Of a stretch of 64,000 bases of DNA, positions 1-7,647 are shown in pieces. Position numbers and translations under genes: made by a program. The stretch is from Butyrivibrio sp. VCB2006 (lineage in GTDB: Bacteria > Bacillota > Clostridia > Lachnospirales > Lachnospiraceae), in NCBI RefSeq assembly GCF_000420945.1, contig NZ_ATVX01000017.1:1-64000 (forward strand). The letters are read 5' to 3'. Numbering within the stretch: position 1 is the stretch's first letter; the number at the start of each line of letters is the position of its first letter. The notes under the pieces were generated by a model. It was given only the letters and a program-made list of their open reading frames with translations. It was not told where the DNA came from and did no database searches.

Positions 1-304
1 CTGGTTCATTGAGTTCAAGACCAAGGAACCATCTGTATGCAACGTTTACCTCGATTTCCTTGATGGTCTGGCGCATACTTTTTATTCCGTATAAGTATTG
101 AATGAATGGAATTTTAATAAGAGTGACAGGATCCATGCTTGGCCTGCCCATGTCAGGAGAATACTTATCTTCAACAAGGTCATAGATGAATGACCAGTCA
201 ATTGCCTTATCAATAAGCCTGAGCATATGGTCCTGCGGAACAAGGTCATCCATGCTCACAAACTGCATCTGTTCACGTTTTCTTTCTGTATTCGAAGTCA
301 TCAT
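1..304 (-). CDS. IS1182-like transposase, N-terminal part (cut by window edge)
   Basis: The first 101 codons of a transposase that runs off the left edge. The translated stretch contains DDLVPQDHMLRLIDKAID, then SFIYDLVEDKYSP, GRPSMDPVTLIK and SMRQTIKEIEVNVAYRWF. This is the conserved N-terminal DUF772-type region of IS1182-family (IS5/IS4-like DDE) transposases. The catalytic DDE part lies outside the window. In-frame ATGs exist at 319, 304 and 301. I chose 304 because family members start with a short tail before the DDLVP motif and a GGGG stretch lies 9 bases upstream. No frameshift is visible in the part seen. Whether the element is intact cannot be judged here. Confidence 0.8.
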   Translation of the reverse strand, partial: MMTSNTERKREQMQFVSMDDLVPQDHMLRLIDKAIDWSFIYDLVEDKYSPDMGRPSMDPVTLIKIPFIQYLYGIKSMRQTIKEIEVNVAYRWFLGLELNEP

Positions 305-349
305 AAGTGCGATCCCCATCCCCAACTTTGATACTCCTATTATAACACA

Positions 350-394
350 AAAAGTGCCTCAATCCTAGATAAATACTGGGTTTGTGGCACTTTT
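350..394. repeat. Inverted repeat at the transposase-proximal end
   Basis: AAAAGTGCC at 350-358 is matched by GGCACTTTT at 386-394, just upstream of the transposase start. It may include the terminal inverted repeat of the IS1182-like element or be a small hairpin guarding its promoter. The true element boundary cannot be fixed from one end. Confidence 0.4.
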
Positions 395-405
395 GTATAG
401 AAAAA

Positions 406-465
406 TCCACGGCGTAAGCCGTGGACTTTGTCTTCAGTCTGAAAGGATGTCGCTAAGACATCCTT
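406..465. repeat. Two tandem perfect hairpins, possible IS200/IS605 end relic and acyP terminator
   Basis: Hairpin 1 has the stem TCCACGGC / GCCGTGGA (406-425, loop of 4). Hairpin 2 has the stem AAGGATGTC / GACATCCTT (443-465, loop of 5). The second lies just past the stop of the minus-strand acylphosphatase gene and could end its transcription, although the T-run on that strand is poor. The CCACGGC...GCCGTGG type of hairpin is common at right ends of IS200/IS605 elements, but no tnpA or tnpB is present, so that reading is only a possibility. Confidence 0.4.
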
Positions 466-472
466 CTTTTCA

Positions 473-766
473 TCAGTACCCTGATACCTTAAATCCTCGT
501 TCATCTTCCAGAACCGAAATAGTATTGGCTATCATATTATCAATCGACACATAGGTCCCCTGCTCAATCATCTGAAACACTTTATCAATCTGTTCCTCGG
601 TTCCCTGTATCTCCATCGAAACGGATCCATCCGGATTGTTCCTGACCCATCCTGTTGCTCCAACAAGTTCGGCAGCATGTATTGCCCTATACCTGAAGCC
701 AACCCCCTGAACAAATCCGTGAACCGTTATCGCTTTTCTTATGATTTTCTCGTTATAAGCATCCAT
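473..766 (-). CDS. acyP: Acylphosphatase
   Basis: A 97-residue protein that fits acylphosphatase (about 90-100 residues), a small cytosolic enzyme hydrolysing acyl phosphates such as acetyl phosphate or carbamoyl phosphate. The signature VHGFVQGVGFRYR (residues 16-28) holds the phosphate-binding loop with its catalytic Arg, and the second motif GWVRNNPDGSV (residues 39-49) supplies the catalytic Asn. The start is supported by AGGAAA ten bases upstream. It sits alone between IS debris and a membrane-protein gene on the same strand. Family assignment is firm; the physiological substrate is unknown. Confidence 0.93.
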   Translation of the reverse strand: MDAYNEKIIRKAITVHGFVQGVGFRYRAIHAAELVGATGWVRNNPDGSVSMEIQGTEEQIDKVFQMIEQGTYVSIDNMIANTISVLEDERGFKVSGY

Positions 767-827
767 CAGCTAATTTCCTAAATATTTTCTATCTCTGGCA
801 TTTCTTTTCTCACTTCATGCGTTAAAA

Positions 828-1583
828 TCATGATCCGTGTACGCGAAGGTACTCAATACCAAAGGGGCCTTCACGGTGGCAAGTCACCAGCTTGGTCTCT
901 TCTGCCTTCTTGTATAAATCACTACCTACCATGCTTTCGTACTCAGTTCCATCCTGCAACTTTACAGTCACATAATAAGTAGTTCCGCCCTTTGTGGAAT
1001 GACTATACGATTTTGAAACAAATGTGCATTCTTCATGGGTCGCTGGGCTACTCAAATAGTAACATGTCGAGTTCACAGTAAGGCCGATGAAAATGGCCAT
1101 CATAAACCCATAATATAACATCTGTTTTCCTTTGTTTATTTCTTCAATACGGAAATAGCCTATAACCATCATCAGTAACCAAATAAGTCCCCATAGAATA
1201 AGGATTTTACTGAATCCCTTATAGGTCTGCGCAATACAAAACAAAGTAAGCATATCATACAGCAAAATGAAGCCCTGGAAAAAGGAAAAAACATGGAAGA
1301 ATTCTATATGTGTTTCTTTCCACGCTGCTGTAGATCTTATATGTAAATCATCAGATTTTGCATTTGCTTCGTCCCAACAGGTAAGCTTTGCAAAGATAAG
1401 TGCGTATATGTATCTCACCCAGGGAAGTAGTCCCAGTGCCAAAATCATCTTCTTTTGAGATGTCCATACATCGAAATGATATAGGATGATGATTAGAATC
1501 TGCGCAACTATCACCAGTGCAGATAAAACTTTTTCTACCGTTACAATCTTTTTTGCTCTTTCATAACTATAAATATCAGTCAT
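828..1583 (-). CDS. Five-helix membrane protein of unknown function
   Basis: A 251-residue protein I do not recognise. Hydrophobic segments lie near residues 18-37, 47-65, 95-117, 127-143 and 155-172. They are followed by a soluble C-terminal domain of about 75 residues rich in beta-forming stretches (TTYYVTVKLQDGTEYESMV), which recalls the small extracytoplasmic domains of DUF3592-like proteins without being a confident match. The nearest good ribosome binding site (AAAGGAGAG) is about 15 bases from the ATG, farther than usual, so the start is slightly uncertain. It is a monocistronic gene with its promoter probably in the AT-rich stretch 1590-1700. Confidence 0.7.
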   Translation of the reverse strand: MTDIYSYERAKKIVTVEKVLSALVIVAQILIIILYHFDVWTSQKKMILALGLLPWVRYIYALIFAKLTCWDEANAKSDDLHIRSTAAWKETHIEFFHVFSFFQGFILLYDMLTLFCIAQTYKGFSKILILWGLIWLLMMVIGYFRIEEINKGKQMLYYGFMMAIFIGLTVNSTCYYLSSPATHEECTFVSKSYSHSTKGGTTYYVTVKLQDGTEYESMVGSDLYKKAEETKLVTCHREGPFGIEYLRVHGS

Positions 1584-1712
1584 TATTTAATTATTTTACT
1601 CTCCTTTGCAGCAATAACTGCCTCATATAATTATTATGAGAGAAAGTATACTATACAAAAGAGCACAGGTGGATAGTAAAATATGCGAGATAGGTGTACA
1701 TATTTCGCAATC

Positions 1713-2264
1713 TTATCCTTCTCGATATAAGCAATCCTCCAGTATAGCCTCTGCGTCAGCACCTGCAATATCCAATCCGATTGCCTTAATTAGCTCAACA
1801 TCACTGATTCCATAAAAGTTCTGCGCAAGCGCCTTTATATATCCGAACCCAAACTCTTCAGGCACGTAATTGCCGCCCGCTGTCATCACATAATAAAGCT
1901 TATTCGCTTTGCACAAGCCCTTGGGAAATCCCTCCGGCGTATATTCAAAGGTTACTCCCAATACATTTATAGCCTCAATATACTGCTTAAGCTTAGCAGG
2001 AAAAGACAAATCCCAGTAAGGAGCTGCTATTACAATCGTGTCAGCTTGGGCAAATTGCCTGGCCAATGCAAACATATCGTCATCAAAGGCTCCTTCTGCT
2101 ATTAGCCTATCTCTCTTTTTTAGGTATGCCTCATCTGTTACGTCAAAACAAATGTCTTCAAGGTTTACACTAACCACTTCTCCTTCAAGCTTTGCCAAAA
2201 GAGCTTGTGCAAGTCTCTTAGTCCTAGATTTCTCTCTGACACACGCATTCACAAAAAGGATCAT
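1713..2264 (-). CDS. Flavodoxin-fold NAD(P)H-dependent oxidoreductase
   Basis: A 183-residue protein of the flavodoxin_2 / NADPH-dependent FMN reductase group, which includes azoreductase-like and quinone reductases. The N-terminal MILFVNACVREKSRT is the first strand plus the FMN phosphate-binding loop. Residues of the type APYWDLSFPAKLKQYIE and MTAGG near the middle are the usual flavin-contacting segments. The start at 2264 follows AGGAGG with 7-base spacing; a longer frame would begin at 2282. The gene lies 14 bases after the stop of the HAD lipoprotein gene, so the two are almost certainly co-transcribed. The electron acceptor cannot be predicted. Confidence 0.85.
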   Translation of the reverse strand: MILFVNACVREKSRTKRLAQALLAKLEGEVVSVNLEDICFDVTDEAYLKKRDRLIAEGAFDDDMFALARQFAQADTIVIAAPYWDLSFPAKLKQYIEAINVLGVTFEYTPEGFPKGLCKANKLYYVMTAGGNYVPEEFGFGYIKALAQNFYGISDVELIKAIGLDIAGADAEAILEDCLYREG

Positions 2265-2278
2265 TTCCTTCCCTCCTA

Positions 2279-3382
2279 TCATGCAGCCTCATCTTCCTCT
2301 TCATCTGCATCATTCTCAGGTTCTACGTACTGTGTTTCAGACCTTGTTACATTATCCGGGTAAATCTTAAGGAAATCATTTTTCATAGAAATAGGAATAT
2401 ACCCCTGTTCGATGTAGGCTGCTGACTTTTCTTCCCAGTTCTGCTTTCCCCATTCACGGACGTCATCATCTGCAACTACCATGTAACTCTGGGCAGGATA
2501 AGGATTTCTTTTGTCCAAAACGTAGTTCATCATGCTGGTATCACTGCCGCTATTTCCAAAGGCAAGCACCGGCCTCTGTCCGATTTCCCTCTCAATCCAT
2601 ATAGATTTATTGGCATTTAAGTTTTTCTGAATAAATCCACCGGTGAAAACAAGATCATCTCCGTCAGCATATTTATAGTCCATATTTGATGGGATATCCT
2701 CACAACCACGCTGCTTCACCTCAAACTCAGTTCCTATTACATGGGCTGGGGATACATATTCGCTTATAGGCGAATTAGCAACGATGGCCCTTGTAGTTGT
2801 GCGCTCTGTACCGCTTACAACGTAAATTGTAAATCCGTTTTCATACAGATACTTAACCAATTCCACCATAGGCAGATAAAATCCGTCAATATAACGCATG
2901 TTATTAAAACTATCTGTTTGTTTCTGCCCGAATTCAACGGCATAATCGTACAATTCCTGTATAGTCATTCCGGCATAGGCCTTGGCAAAGTTTCGGGCCA
3001 GTTCCTCACCTGCAGTATATCCGGGCTCAATCTCGGCAGCTGCAGCTTTCAGTTCATCGGATACTTTCTCAGGATGATCTATCAGACAGTAGTTTATAAA
3101 CATCATAGTGTCATAGTAGGTATAGTAAGTCTCACATGTCAGTGTACCATCCATATCAAATACTGCGATTCTGTCCTTTTCAGGGATGTAATTTCCGCTA
3201 TCGTTTTTATTAGTAACCATTTTTACATAGTTTCTAAGACTCTCTGAAACATTTGAATCAGCTGCCCAGTAATTTGTCAGTGCTGTGGTATTACTAACTC
3301 CGCAACCTCCAAGCCCCATACTTGAAACAATCATTGTTAAGACCATAAATAGTGAAACCACGATATTTTTTTTCTTGCTCAT
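2279..3382 (-). CDS. HAD-family phosphatase, predicted lipoprotein
   Basis: A 367-residue protein with a signal peptide ending in the lipobox LGGC (residues 24-27), so probably tethered outside the cytoplasmic membrane. A HAD fold follows. Motif I is AVFDMDGTLT (residues 73-82, nucleophile Asp), motif II is YVVSGTERTT with its Ser, and motif III/IV is LAFGNSGSDTSMM near residues 273-285. The arrangement resembles phosphoserine-phosphatase-like exported HAD proteins. The C-terminus is a strongly acidic tail (DADEEEDEAA). AGGAGG lies just upstream of the ATG. The substrate is unknown. It is the first gene of a two-gene unit with the flavodoxin-fold reductase. Confidence 0.85.
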   Translation of the reverse strand: MSKKKNIVVSLFMVLTMIVSSMGLGGCGVSNTTALTNYWAADSNVSESLRNYVKMVTNKNDSGNYIPEKDRIAVFDMDGTLTCETYYTYYDTMMFINYCLIDHPEKVSDELKAAAAEIEPGYTAGEELARNFAKAYAGMTIQELYDYAVEFGQKQTDSFNNMRYIDGFYLPMVELVKYLYENGFTIYVVSGTERTTTRAIVANSPISEYVSPAHVIGTEFEVKQRGCEDIPSNMDYKYADGDDLVFTGGFIQKNLNANKSIWIEREIGQRPVLAFGNSGSDTSMMNYVLDKRNPYPAQSYMVVADDDVREWGKQNWEEKSAAYIEQGYIPISMKNDFLKIYPDNVTRSETQYVEPENDADEEEDEAA

Positions 3383-3433
3383 AAGCCCTCCTCATAATTT
3401 TCTATTAATACTATACAGTATCTAAACAGAAAA

Positions 3434-3469
3434 AAGACAGACTCTTTTACGATAAAAAGAGTCTGTCTT
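3434..3469 (-). terminator. Strong terminator after the flotillin gene
   Basis: A perfect 15-bp stem (3434-3448 with 3455-3469, loop of 6). On the minus strand it is followed by TTTTTT, ending transcription of the flotillin gene before the HAD lipoprotein gene. Confidence 0.85.
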
Positions 3470-3489
3470 AACTATATTACGTCATTTAA

Positions 3490-3515
3490 CTATATAGATG
3501 TTATATATCTTATAT
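3490..3515. repeat. Weak copy of the GTTATATAAC palindrome family
   Basis: The bases ATGTTATATATC followed by TTATATAATT sit directly beyond the flotillin stop codon. They resemble the degenerate copy in the replication region at 21757-21774. This is a weaker match than the other outliers. Confidence 0.4.
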
Positions 3516-3517
3516 AA

Positions 3518-5029
3518 TTACTTCTCAGTAGCTACTGTTACTTCTGCGCCTGTAATGTTAACGTTCTTGTTAACCTTAGCGTCATAAGTATTAGCTTTCA
3601 TGATCTCTGCGAAATCAACACCTGTTGCCTCGCTCATGGTATCAAATACCTGCTTCATAACGATAGGCATGTTTCCTGAAATTCTGGAAGCACCGCTCTC
3701 ACCGCCTTCACCGGTCTCATAGATATTGATCTTATCGATCTGAGAAAGAGGTTTTGCAATCTCAGCAGCAATCTGAGGCATTACCTTGATCATCATCTCA
3801 GCCATAGCTGCGCCGTTGTACTTCTTATAAGCTTCTGCTTTCTTTTCCATTGCTTCAGCTTCAGCAATACCTTTAGCTCTGATGGCTTCAGCTTCTGCCT
3901 TACCGGTTGCAGCAATTCCGGCTGCTTCAGCATCATATTTAGCTTTAATACCTGCAGCCTGCTGTTCAAGAGCATATTTCTCAGCTTCAGCTTTTGCCTT
4001 CTTGGCATCTGCTTCTCTTTCCTGCTCGTACTTAGCAGCTTCAGCTTTTTTCTGACGCTGGATAAGTTCTGCTTCAGCCTTCTTCTCTGCCTGATACTTC
4101 TCAGCATCAGCTTTTTTCTCAACCTCAGCAGCAAGTTCCTGCTGTTTTACTACAACTTCCTTCTGTCTCAGTTCTGCTTCACGCTCTGCCTTAGCAATCT
4201 GAGCATTTACAGTAGCAGTTTCAATAGATTTCTGCTGTTCCTGCTGCTGAATCGCATATGCCGCGTCAGCAACAGCGTTTGCTGTGTCAGCCTGCTGTTT
4301 AAGTTCGGCCTGCTTAATAGCAAGTGCGTTATTCTTTTCAGCAATCTCTGTCTGTGCAAGAACTCTTGCATCATTAGCTGCCTTATCAGCTTCAGCCTTA
4401 GCAATAGCAACGTCTCTGTCTGCCTGTGCCTTAGCAATAGCTGCGTCCTTCTTGATCTTAGCTGTGTTATCCATACCAAGATCATTGATAAGACCGTTTT
4501 CATCAGTTACGTTCTGAATATTGCAGGATAGAATCTCTATACCGAGCTTATTCATATCCTTGGAAGCTTTCTCCATAACCTGATCTGAGAAGCTGTCTCT
4601 GTCGGTGTTAATTGTCTTAAGAGCAAGTGTACCGATGATCTCACGCATGTTACCCTGTAATGAATCCTGTAAATCTTCTGTGATCTGCTCAGGATCCTTG
4701 TTAAGGAAGTTCTTGGCTGCCAACTGGATAGCTTCAGGGCTTGTGCCGATTCTAACCTTTGCAACAGCATCAACATTTACATTGATGAAATCGTTTGTAG
4801 GTACTGACTGTTCTGTCTTAATGTCTACAGTCATCTGTCCAAGATACAATTTGTCGACTCTCTCAAAGAATGGAATCTTAACTCCTGCACGACCGATAAG
4901 GATTCTTGGATTTTTTCTCATGCCCGAAATGATATAGGCTCTATCTGGGGGAGCTTTAACATACCCCGCAACGATGATCATTATAACTACTAGAATGATC
5001 GCAAAAATTGGAATTAATTGGTAACTCAT
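3518..5029 (-). CDS. Flotillin-like SPFH-domain membrane scaffold protein
   Basis: A 503-residue flotillin/YuaG-type protein. One N-terminal membrane segment (about residues 6-25) leads into the SPFH/PHB domain (RAYIISGMRKNPRILIGRAG, then VDAVAKVRIG). A very long Ala/Glu/Lys-rich coiled coil follows (about 190-400), and then a conserved tail that includes AEAIRAKGIAEAEAMEKKAE. Flotillins organise membrane microdomains in Gram-positive bacteria. The start at 5029 is chosen because MSYQLIPIF follows GAGAGGAAAG; the frame stays open 16 codons further upstream. An NfeD partner, often adjacent, is absent here. The repeat-rich coiled coil produces long meaningless frames on both strands. Confidence 0.93.
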   Translation of the reverse strand: MSYQLIPIFAIILVVIMIIVAGYVKAPPDRAYIISGMRKNPRILIGRAGVKIPFFERVDKLYLGQMTVDIKTEQSVPTNDFINVNVDAVAKVRIGTSPEAIQLAAKNFLNKDPEQITEDLQDSLQGNMREIIGTLALKTINTDRDSFSDQVMEKASKDMNKLGIEILSCNIQNVTDENGLINDLGMDNTAKIKKDAAIAKAQADRDVAIAKAEADKAANDARVLAQTEIAEKNNALAIKQAELKQQADTANAVADAAYAIQQQEQQKSIETATVNAQIAKAEREAELRQKEVVVKQQELAAEVEKKADAEKYQAEKKAEAELIQRQKKAEAAKYEQEREADAKKAKAEAEKYALEQQAAGIKAKYDAEAAGIAATGKAEAEAIRAKGIAEAEAMEKKAEAYKKYNGAAMAEMMIKVMPQIAAEIAKPLSQIDKINIYETGEGGESGASRISGNMPIVMKQVFDTMSEATGVDFAEIMKANTYDAKVNKNVNITGAEVTVATEK

Positions 5030-5259
5030 ACTTTCCTCTCTTTCTTTGGGCTTTGCCCAAGCAAATGTGCTTAGCACATTGATGTTGAAATGATAATACC
5101 AATTCCTGTAATCCCCTTCATTAGCGGGTTTGACGGTTTATATATCCATAATTCGAAGTTTTGGAAAAAAATGAGCACAAAAGCAGCAAATTTGCTTAAT
5201 ATACTTATATTTGCTACCATGTATTAGACAGAAATTATTATGAAAGAATGAGGTATTAT

Positions 5260-5868
5260 ATGTTAGATAAAGCTGTTCTGATCGAAGCAATCGGATATTT
5301 GGGATCAGCCCTGGTGCTTGTTTCATTCCTTATGGCATCCGTATTTAAGCTTCGCGTTGTAAACACTATAGGAAGCGTAATCTTTACAATCTACGCATTC
5401 ATTATCCATTCATATCCTACAGCCATCATGAATGCGTGCCTTGTGTGCATCAATATCTATTATCTGGTTAAGATGAGCAACACAAGCAAGAGCTATGACC
5501 TTGTCAAAGCTGATTGCAACGATTCTCTGTTAAAGTACACTATTGATAAATACAGAGATGACATTGTAAAAATCTTCCCCGGTATCAACATGGATTTTTC
5601 AAAAGCCAATACCGGCTACGTTGTATGTCAGGATGGAAAACCTGCAGGAGTTCTGCTTGGTGAGCTCAATGACGGATCTATAGAAGTTCTTTTGGACTAT
5701 GTAACACCTGAGTACAGAGATTTCTCTATTGGTCAGTTCCTGTTCACCAAACTTCCGGAGGATGGCATCAAATCCCTTACCTACCGTGGCTCTGACAAAT
5801 ACAACAGACCATATCTCGACAAGACCGGTTTTGTTAAAAAAGACGGATATTACGAGAAGACACTTTGA
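5260..5868 (+). CDS. YgjV-like membrane protein with C-terminal GNAT-like domain
   Basis: A 202-residue protein. The N-terminal part (about residues 5-80) has three hydrophobic helices with the YgjV/Imp-YgjV pattern IGYLGSALVLVSFLM and INTIGS-like VNTIGSVIFTIYAF. The C-terminal part (about 85-202) looks like an acyltransferase-type alpha/beta domain: LDYVTPEYRDFSIGQFLF resembles the GNAT core, and the end FVKKDGYYEKTL resembles the last GNAT strands. The start at 5260 is preceded by GAGG with 6-base spacing; an ATG 12 bases upstream has a poorer site. The function is unknown. A strong terminator follows. Confidence 0.72.
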   Translation: MLDKAVLIEAIGYLGSALVLVSFLMASVFKLRVVNTIGSVIFTIYAFIIHSYPTAIMNACLVCINIYYLVKMSNTSKSYDLVKADCNDSLLKYTIDKYRDDIVKIFPGINMDFSKANTGYVVCQDGKPAGVLLGELNDGSIEVLLDYVTPEYRDFSIGQFLFTKLPEDGIKSLTYRGSDKYNRPYLDKTGFVKKDGYYEKTL

Positions 5869-5915
5869 AAAGCCACAGTAAATATCACAATTGGATGATA
5901 TAAATACAATAAAAT

Positions 5916-5953
5916 GCCCATTGATAGCAGCTGTTATCAATGGGCTCTTTTTA
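5916..5953 (+). terminator. Terminator after the YgjV-like gene
   Basis: An 11-bp perfect stem (5916-5926 with 5935-5945) is followed by CTTTTTATTT on the plus strand. It lies between two converging genes. Confidence 0.85.
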
Positions 5954-5977
5954 TTTATTCAGTTTCCATTATGCGCA

Positions 5978-6217
5978 TTACTGCTGCATATTTGTATTCT
6001 TCATCAAATTGATTGTCTCAATATCATTGGCTGTGAGCTTGATATTGGACTCCAGAACCTTGCCGTCAGGTGTAGTAACCTTAACTGCAAATACAGTTCC
6101 CTCAGTTACTGCAGTGCTTCCTACTGCCTGCATAAAAGGCATTACCTTGGGATGGTCCTGCTGAAAAAGACTAAGTCTTTGCTGAAGCTGCATAAACAGC
6201 ATTGGATTCATATTCAT
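5978..6217 (-). CDS. Small uncharacterised protein, 79 residues
   Basis: A short cytosolic protein that begins MNMNPMLFMQLQQRLSLFQQ, with an amphipathic helix, and continues with a beta-rich segment (TVFAVKVTTPDGKVLESNIKL). It ends in Gln residues. I do not recognise the family. It is believed real because AAAGGA lies about 10 bases upstream, the composition is protein-like, and no competing gene uses this DNA. It converges with the YgjV-like gene across a terminator. Confidence 0.65.
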   Translation of the reverse strand: MNMNPMLFMQLQQRLSLFQQDHPKVMPFMQAVGSTAVTEGTVFAVKVTTPDGKVLESNIKLTANDIETINLMKNTNMQQ

Positions 6218-6400
6218 ATCTCATTTTTCCTTTCAAAAAATCTAAGGTAATTCTACCATATATACCATTAAATGTAGCATAGTTAAAAAATAGTCAAACT
6301 ATATAATTTGGTTAATAAATTAACATAGATTTTTATTGATTTTAACTATAATTTTATGTGTATTTTGACTGAAATCAAATTTTTTTGATTTTTCTAGGTC

Positions 6401-6406
6401 TATAAT
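6401..6406 (+). promoter_or_regulatory. Probable -10 box of pta
   Basis: A perfect TATAAT lies 70 bases before the pta start in a very AT-rich leader. The -35 region is poor, but a near-palindrome (ATCAAA at 6374-6379 and TTTGAT at 6383-6388) sits where it would be and could be an operator. Confidence 0.4.
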
Positions 6407-6475
6407 GCCTATTGCGCATAAAAAATGTATGCGCTTACATTTTACAATTCACCTGTTAATAAGGAGGACAAATAC

Positions 6476-7459
6476 ATGTACGGATTCGGTGATATGATCG
6501 AAAAACTTAAGGCTAACCCTAAGACTATCGTTTTACCTGAGGGTTCAGATCCAAGAATTCTTGAGGCTGCTTCAAGACTTCTTGCTGGCAACTTCATTAA
6601 GCCTATTCTTTTAGGTAACCCAGATGAGATCAACAAGTCTGCAGAGTCAGCTGGTTACAACATCAGAGGCGCTCAGATTATTGATCCTGATAACTTTGAC
6701 AAATTCGACGAGATGGTTGATATGTTCTGCGAGCTTCGTAAGAGCAAGGGAATGACACCTGAGAAGGCAATTCCTATGCTCAAGCAGACAAACTACTTCG
6801 GAACAATGCTTGTTAAGATGGGTCTTGGCGACTGTCTTCTTGGTGGTGCTACATATTCTACAGCTGACACAGTTCGTCCAGCTCTTCAGATTATCAAGAC
6901 TAAGCCTGAGAACACTATCGTTTCTTCATGCTTCATCCTTGTTCGTCCAGCTGCAACTGGCGAGAACGAAGTAATCGCTATGGCTGACTGCGGTATCAAC
7001 ATCAATCCTAACGAGGATGAGCTTGTTGAGATCTGCGGCGAGACAGTAGGATGTGCTGCTAGATTTGGTGTAGATCCTAAGGTTGCTTTCCTTTCATTCT
7101 CAACAAAGGGATCAGCTAAGGATGACACAGTATCTAAGATGCAGAATGCAACCAAGAAGGCTCAGGAGAAATACCCTAACATCCCTATCGACGGTGAGCT
7201 TCAGTTCGACGCTGCAGTTTCTCCACGCGTAGCTAAGCAGAAGGCTCCTGGATCAGCTGTTGCAGGTCACGCTAACATCTTTATCTTCCCTGACATCAAC
7301 GCAGGTAACATCGGATACAAGATTGCTCAGCGTATGGGTAACTTCGAAGCTTATGGACCTATTCTTCTTGGTCTTAACGCTCCTATCAACGACCTTTCTC
7401 GTGGATGTAACGCTCTTGAAGTTTACTCAATGGCTATCATCACAGCTTCTCTTGCATAA
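6476..7459 (+). CDS. pta: Phosphate acetyltransferase
   Basis: A 327-residue enzyme converting acetyl-CoA and phosphate to acetyl phosphate and CoA, the first step of acetate and ATP formation in fermenters. Length and motifs match the short, single-domain Pta: TIVLPEGSDPRILEAA near the N-terminus, GLGDCLLGGATYSTADTVRP, and SFSTKGSAKDD. The start at 6476 follows AAGGAGGACAAATAC; the frame is open 17 codons earlier without a site. Codon use is strikingly restricted (CTT, GCT, AAC, GGT), which suggests high expression. Acetate kinase, the usual neighbour, is not adjacent, so the pathway must be completed elsewhere. Confidence 0.95.
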   Translation: MYGFGDMIEKLKANPKTIVLPEGSDPRILEAASRLLAGNFIKPILLGNPDEINKSAESAGYNIRGAQIIDPDNFDKFDEMVDMFCELRKSKGMTPEKAIPMLKQTNYFGTMLVKMGLGDCLLGGATYSTADTVRPALQIIKTKPENTIVSSCFILVRPAATGENEVIAMADCGININPNEDELVEICGETVGCAARFGVDPKVAFLSFSTKGSAKDDTVSKMQNATKKAQEKYPNIPIDGELQFDAAVSPRVAKQKAPGSAVAGHANIFIFPDINAGNIGYKIAQRMGNFEAYGPILLGLNAPINDLSRGCNALEVYSMAIITASLA

Positions 7460-7492
7460 TCATTTGCAAAAGCAATCCAATAGATATAATTG

Positions 7493-7524
7493 GCCATCGT
7501 ATAGAGATATACGATGGCTTTTTT
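7493..7524 (+). terminator. pta terminator
   Basis: A perfect 10-bp stem (GCCATCGTAT / ATACGATGGC) is followed by TTTTTTG. Confidence 0.9.
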
Positions 7525-7647
7525 GTGCATTATAATGAATTTATAGCAAATATACGTCTAATCATGTCAAAAATCGCCTCTACCTTATAAATGCCAGTGT
7601 GATAAAATGTATTGTGCAAAACACGTTAAATATATCTGAGGTTTTTT

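Noticed and set aside
3793..4503. Long Leu/Arg/Lys-rich frames antisense or out of phase with the flotillin gene
   Set aside because: They arise from the Ala/Glu/Lys codon repeats of the coiled coil. They have no ribosome binding site and no family.
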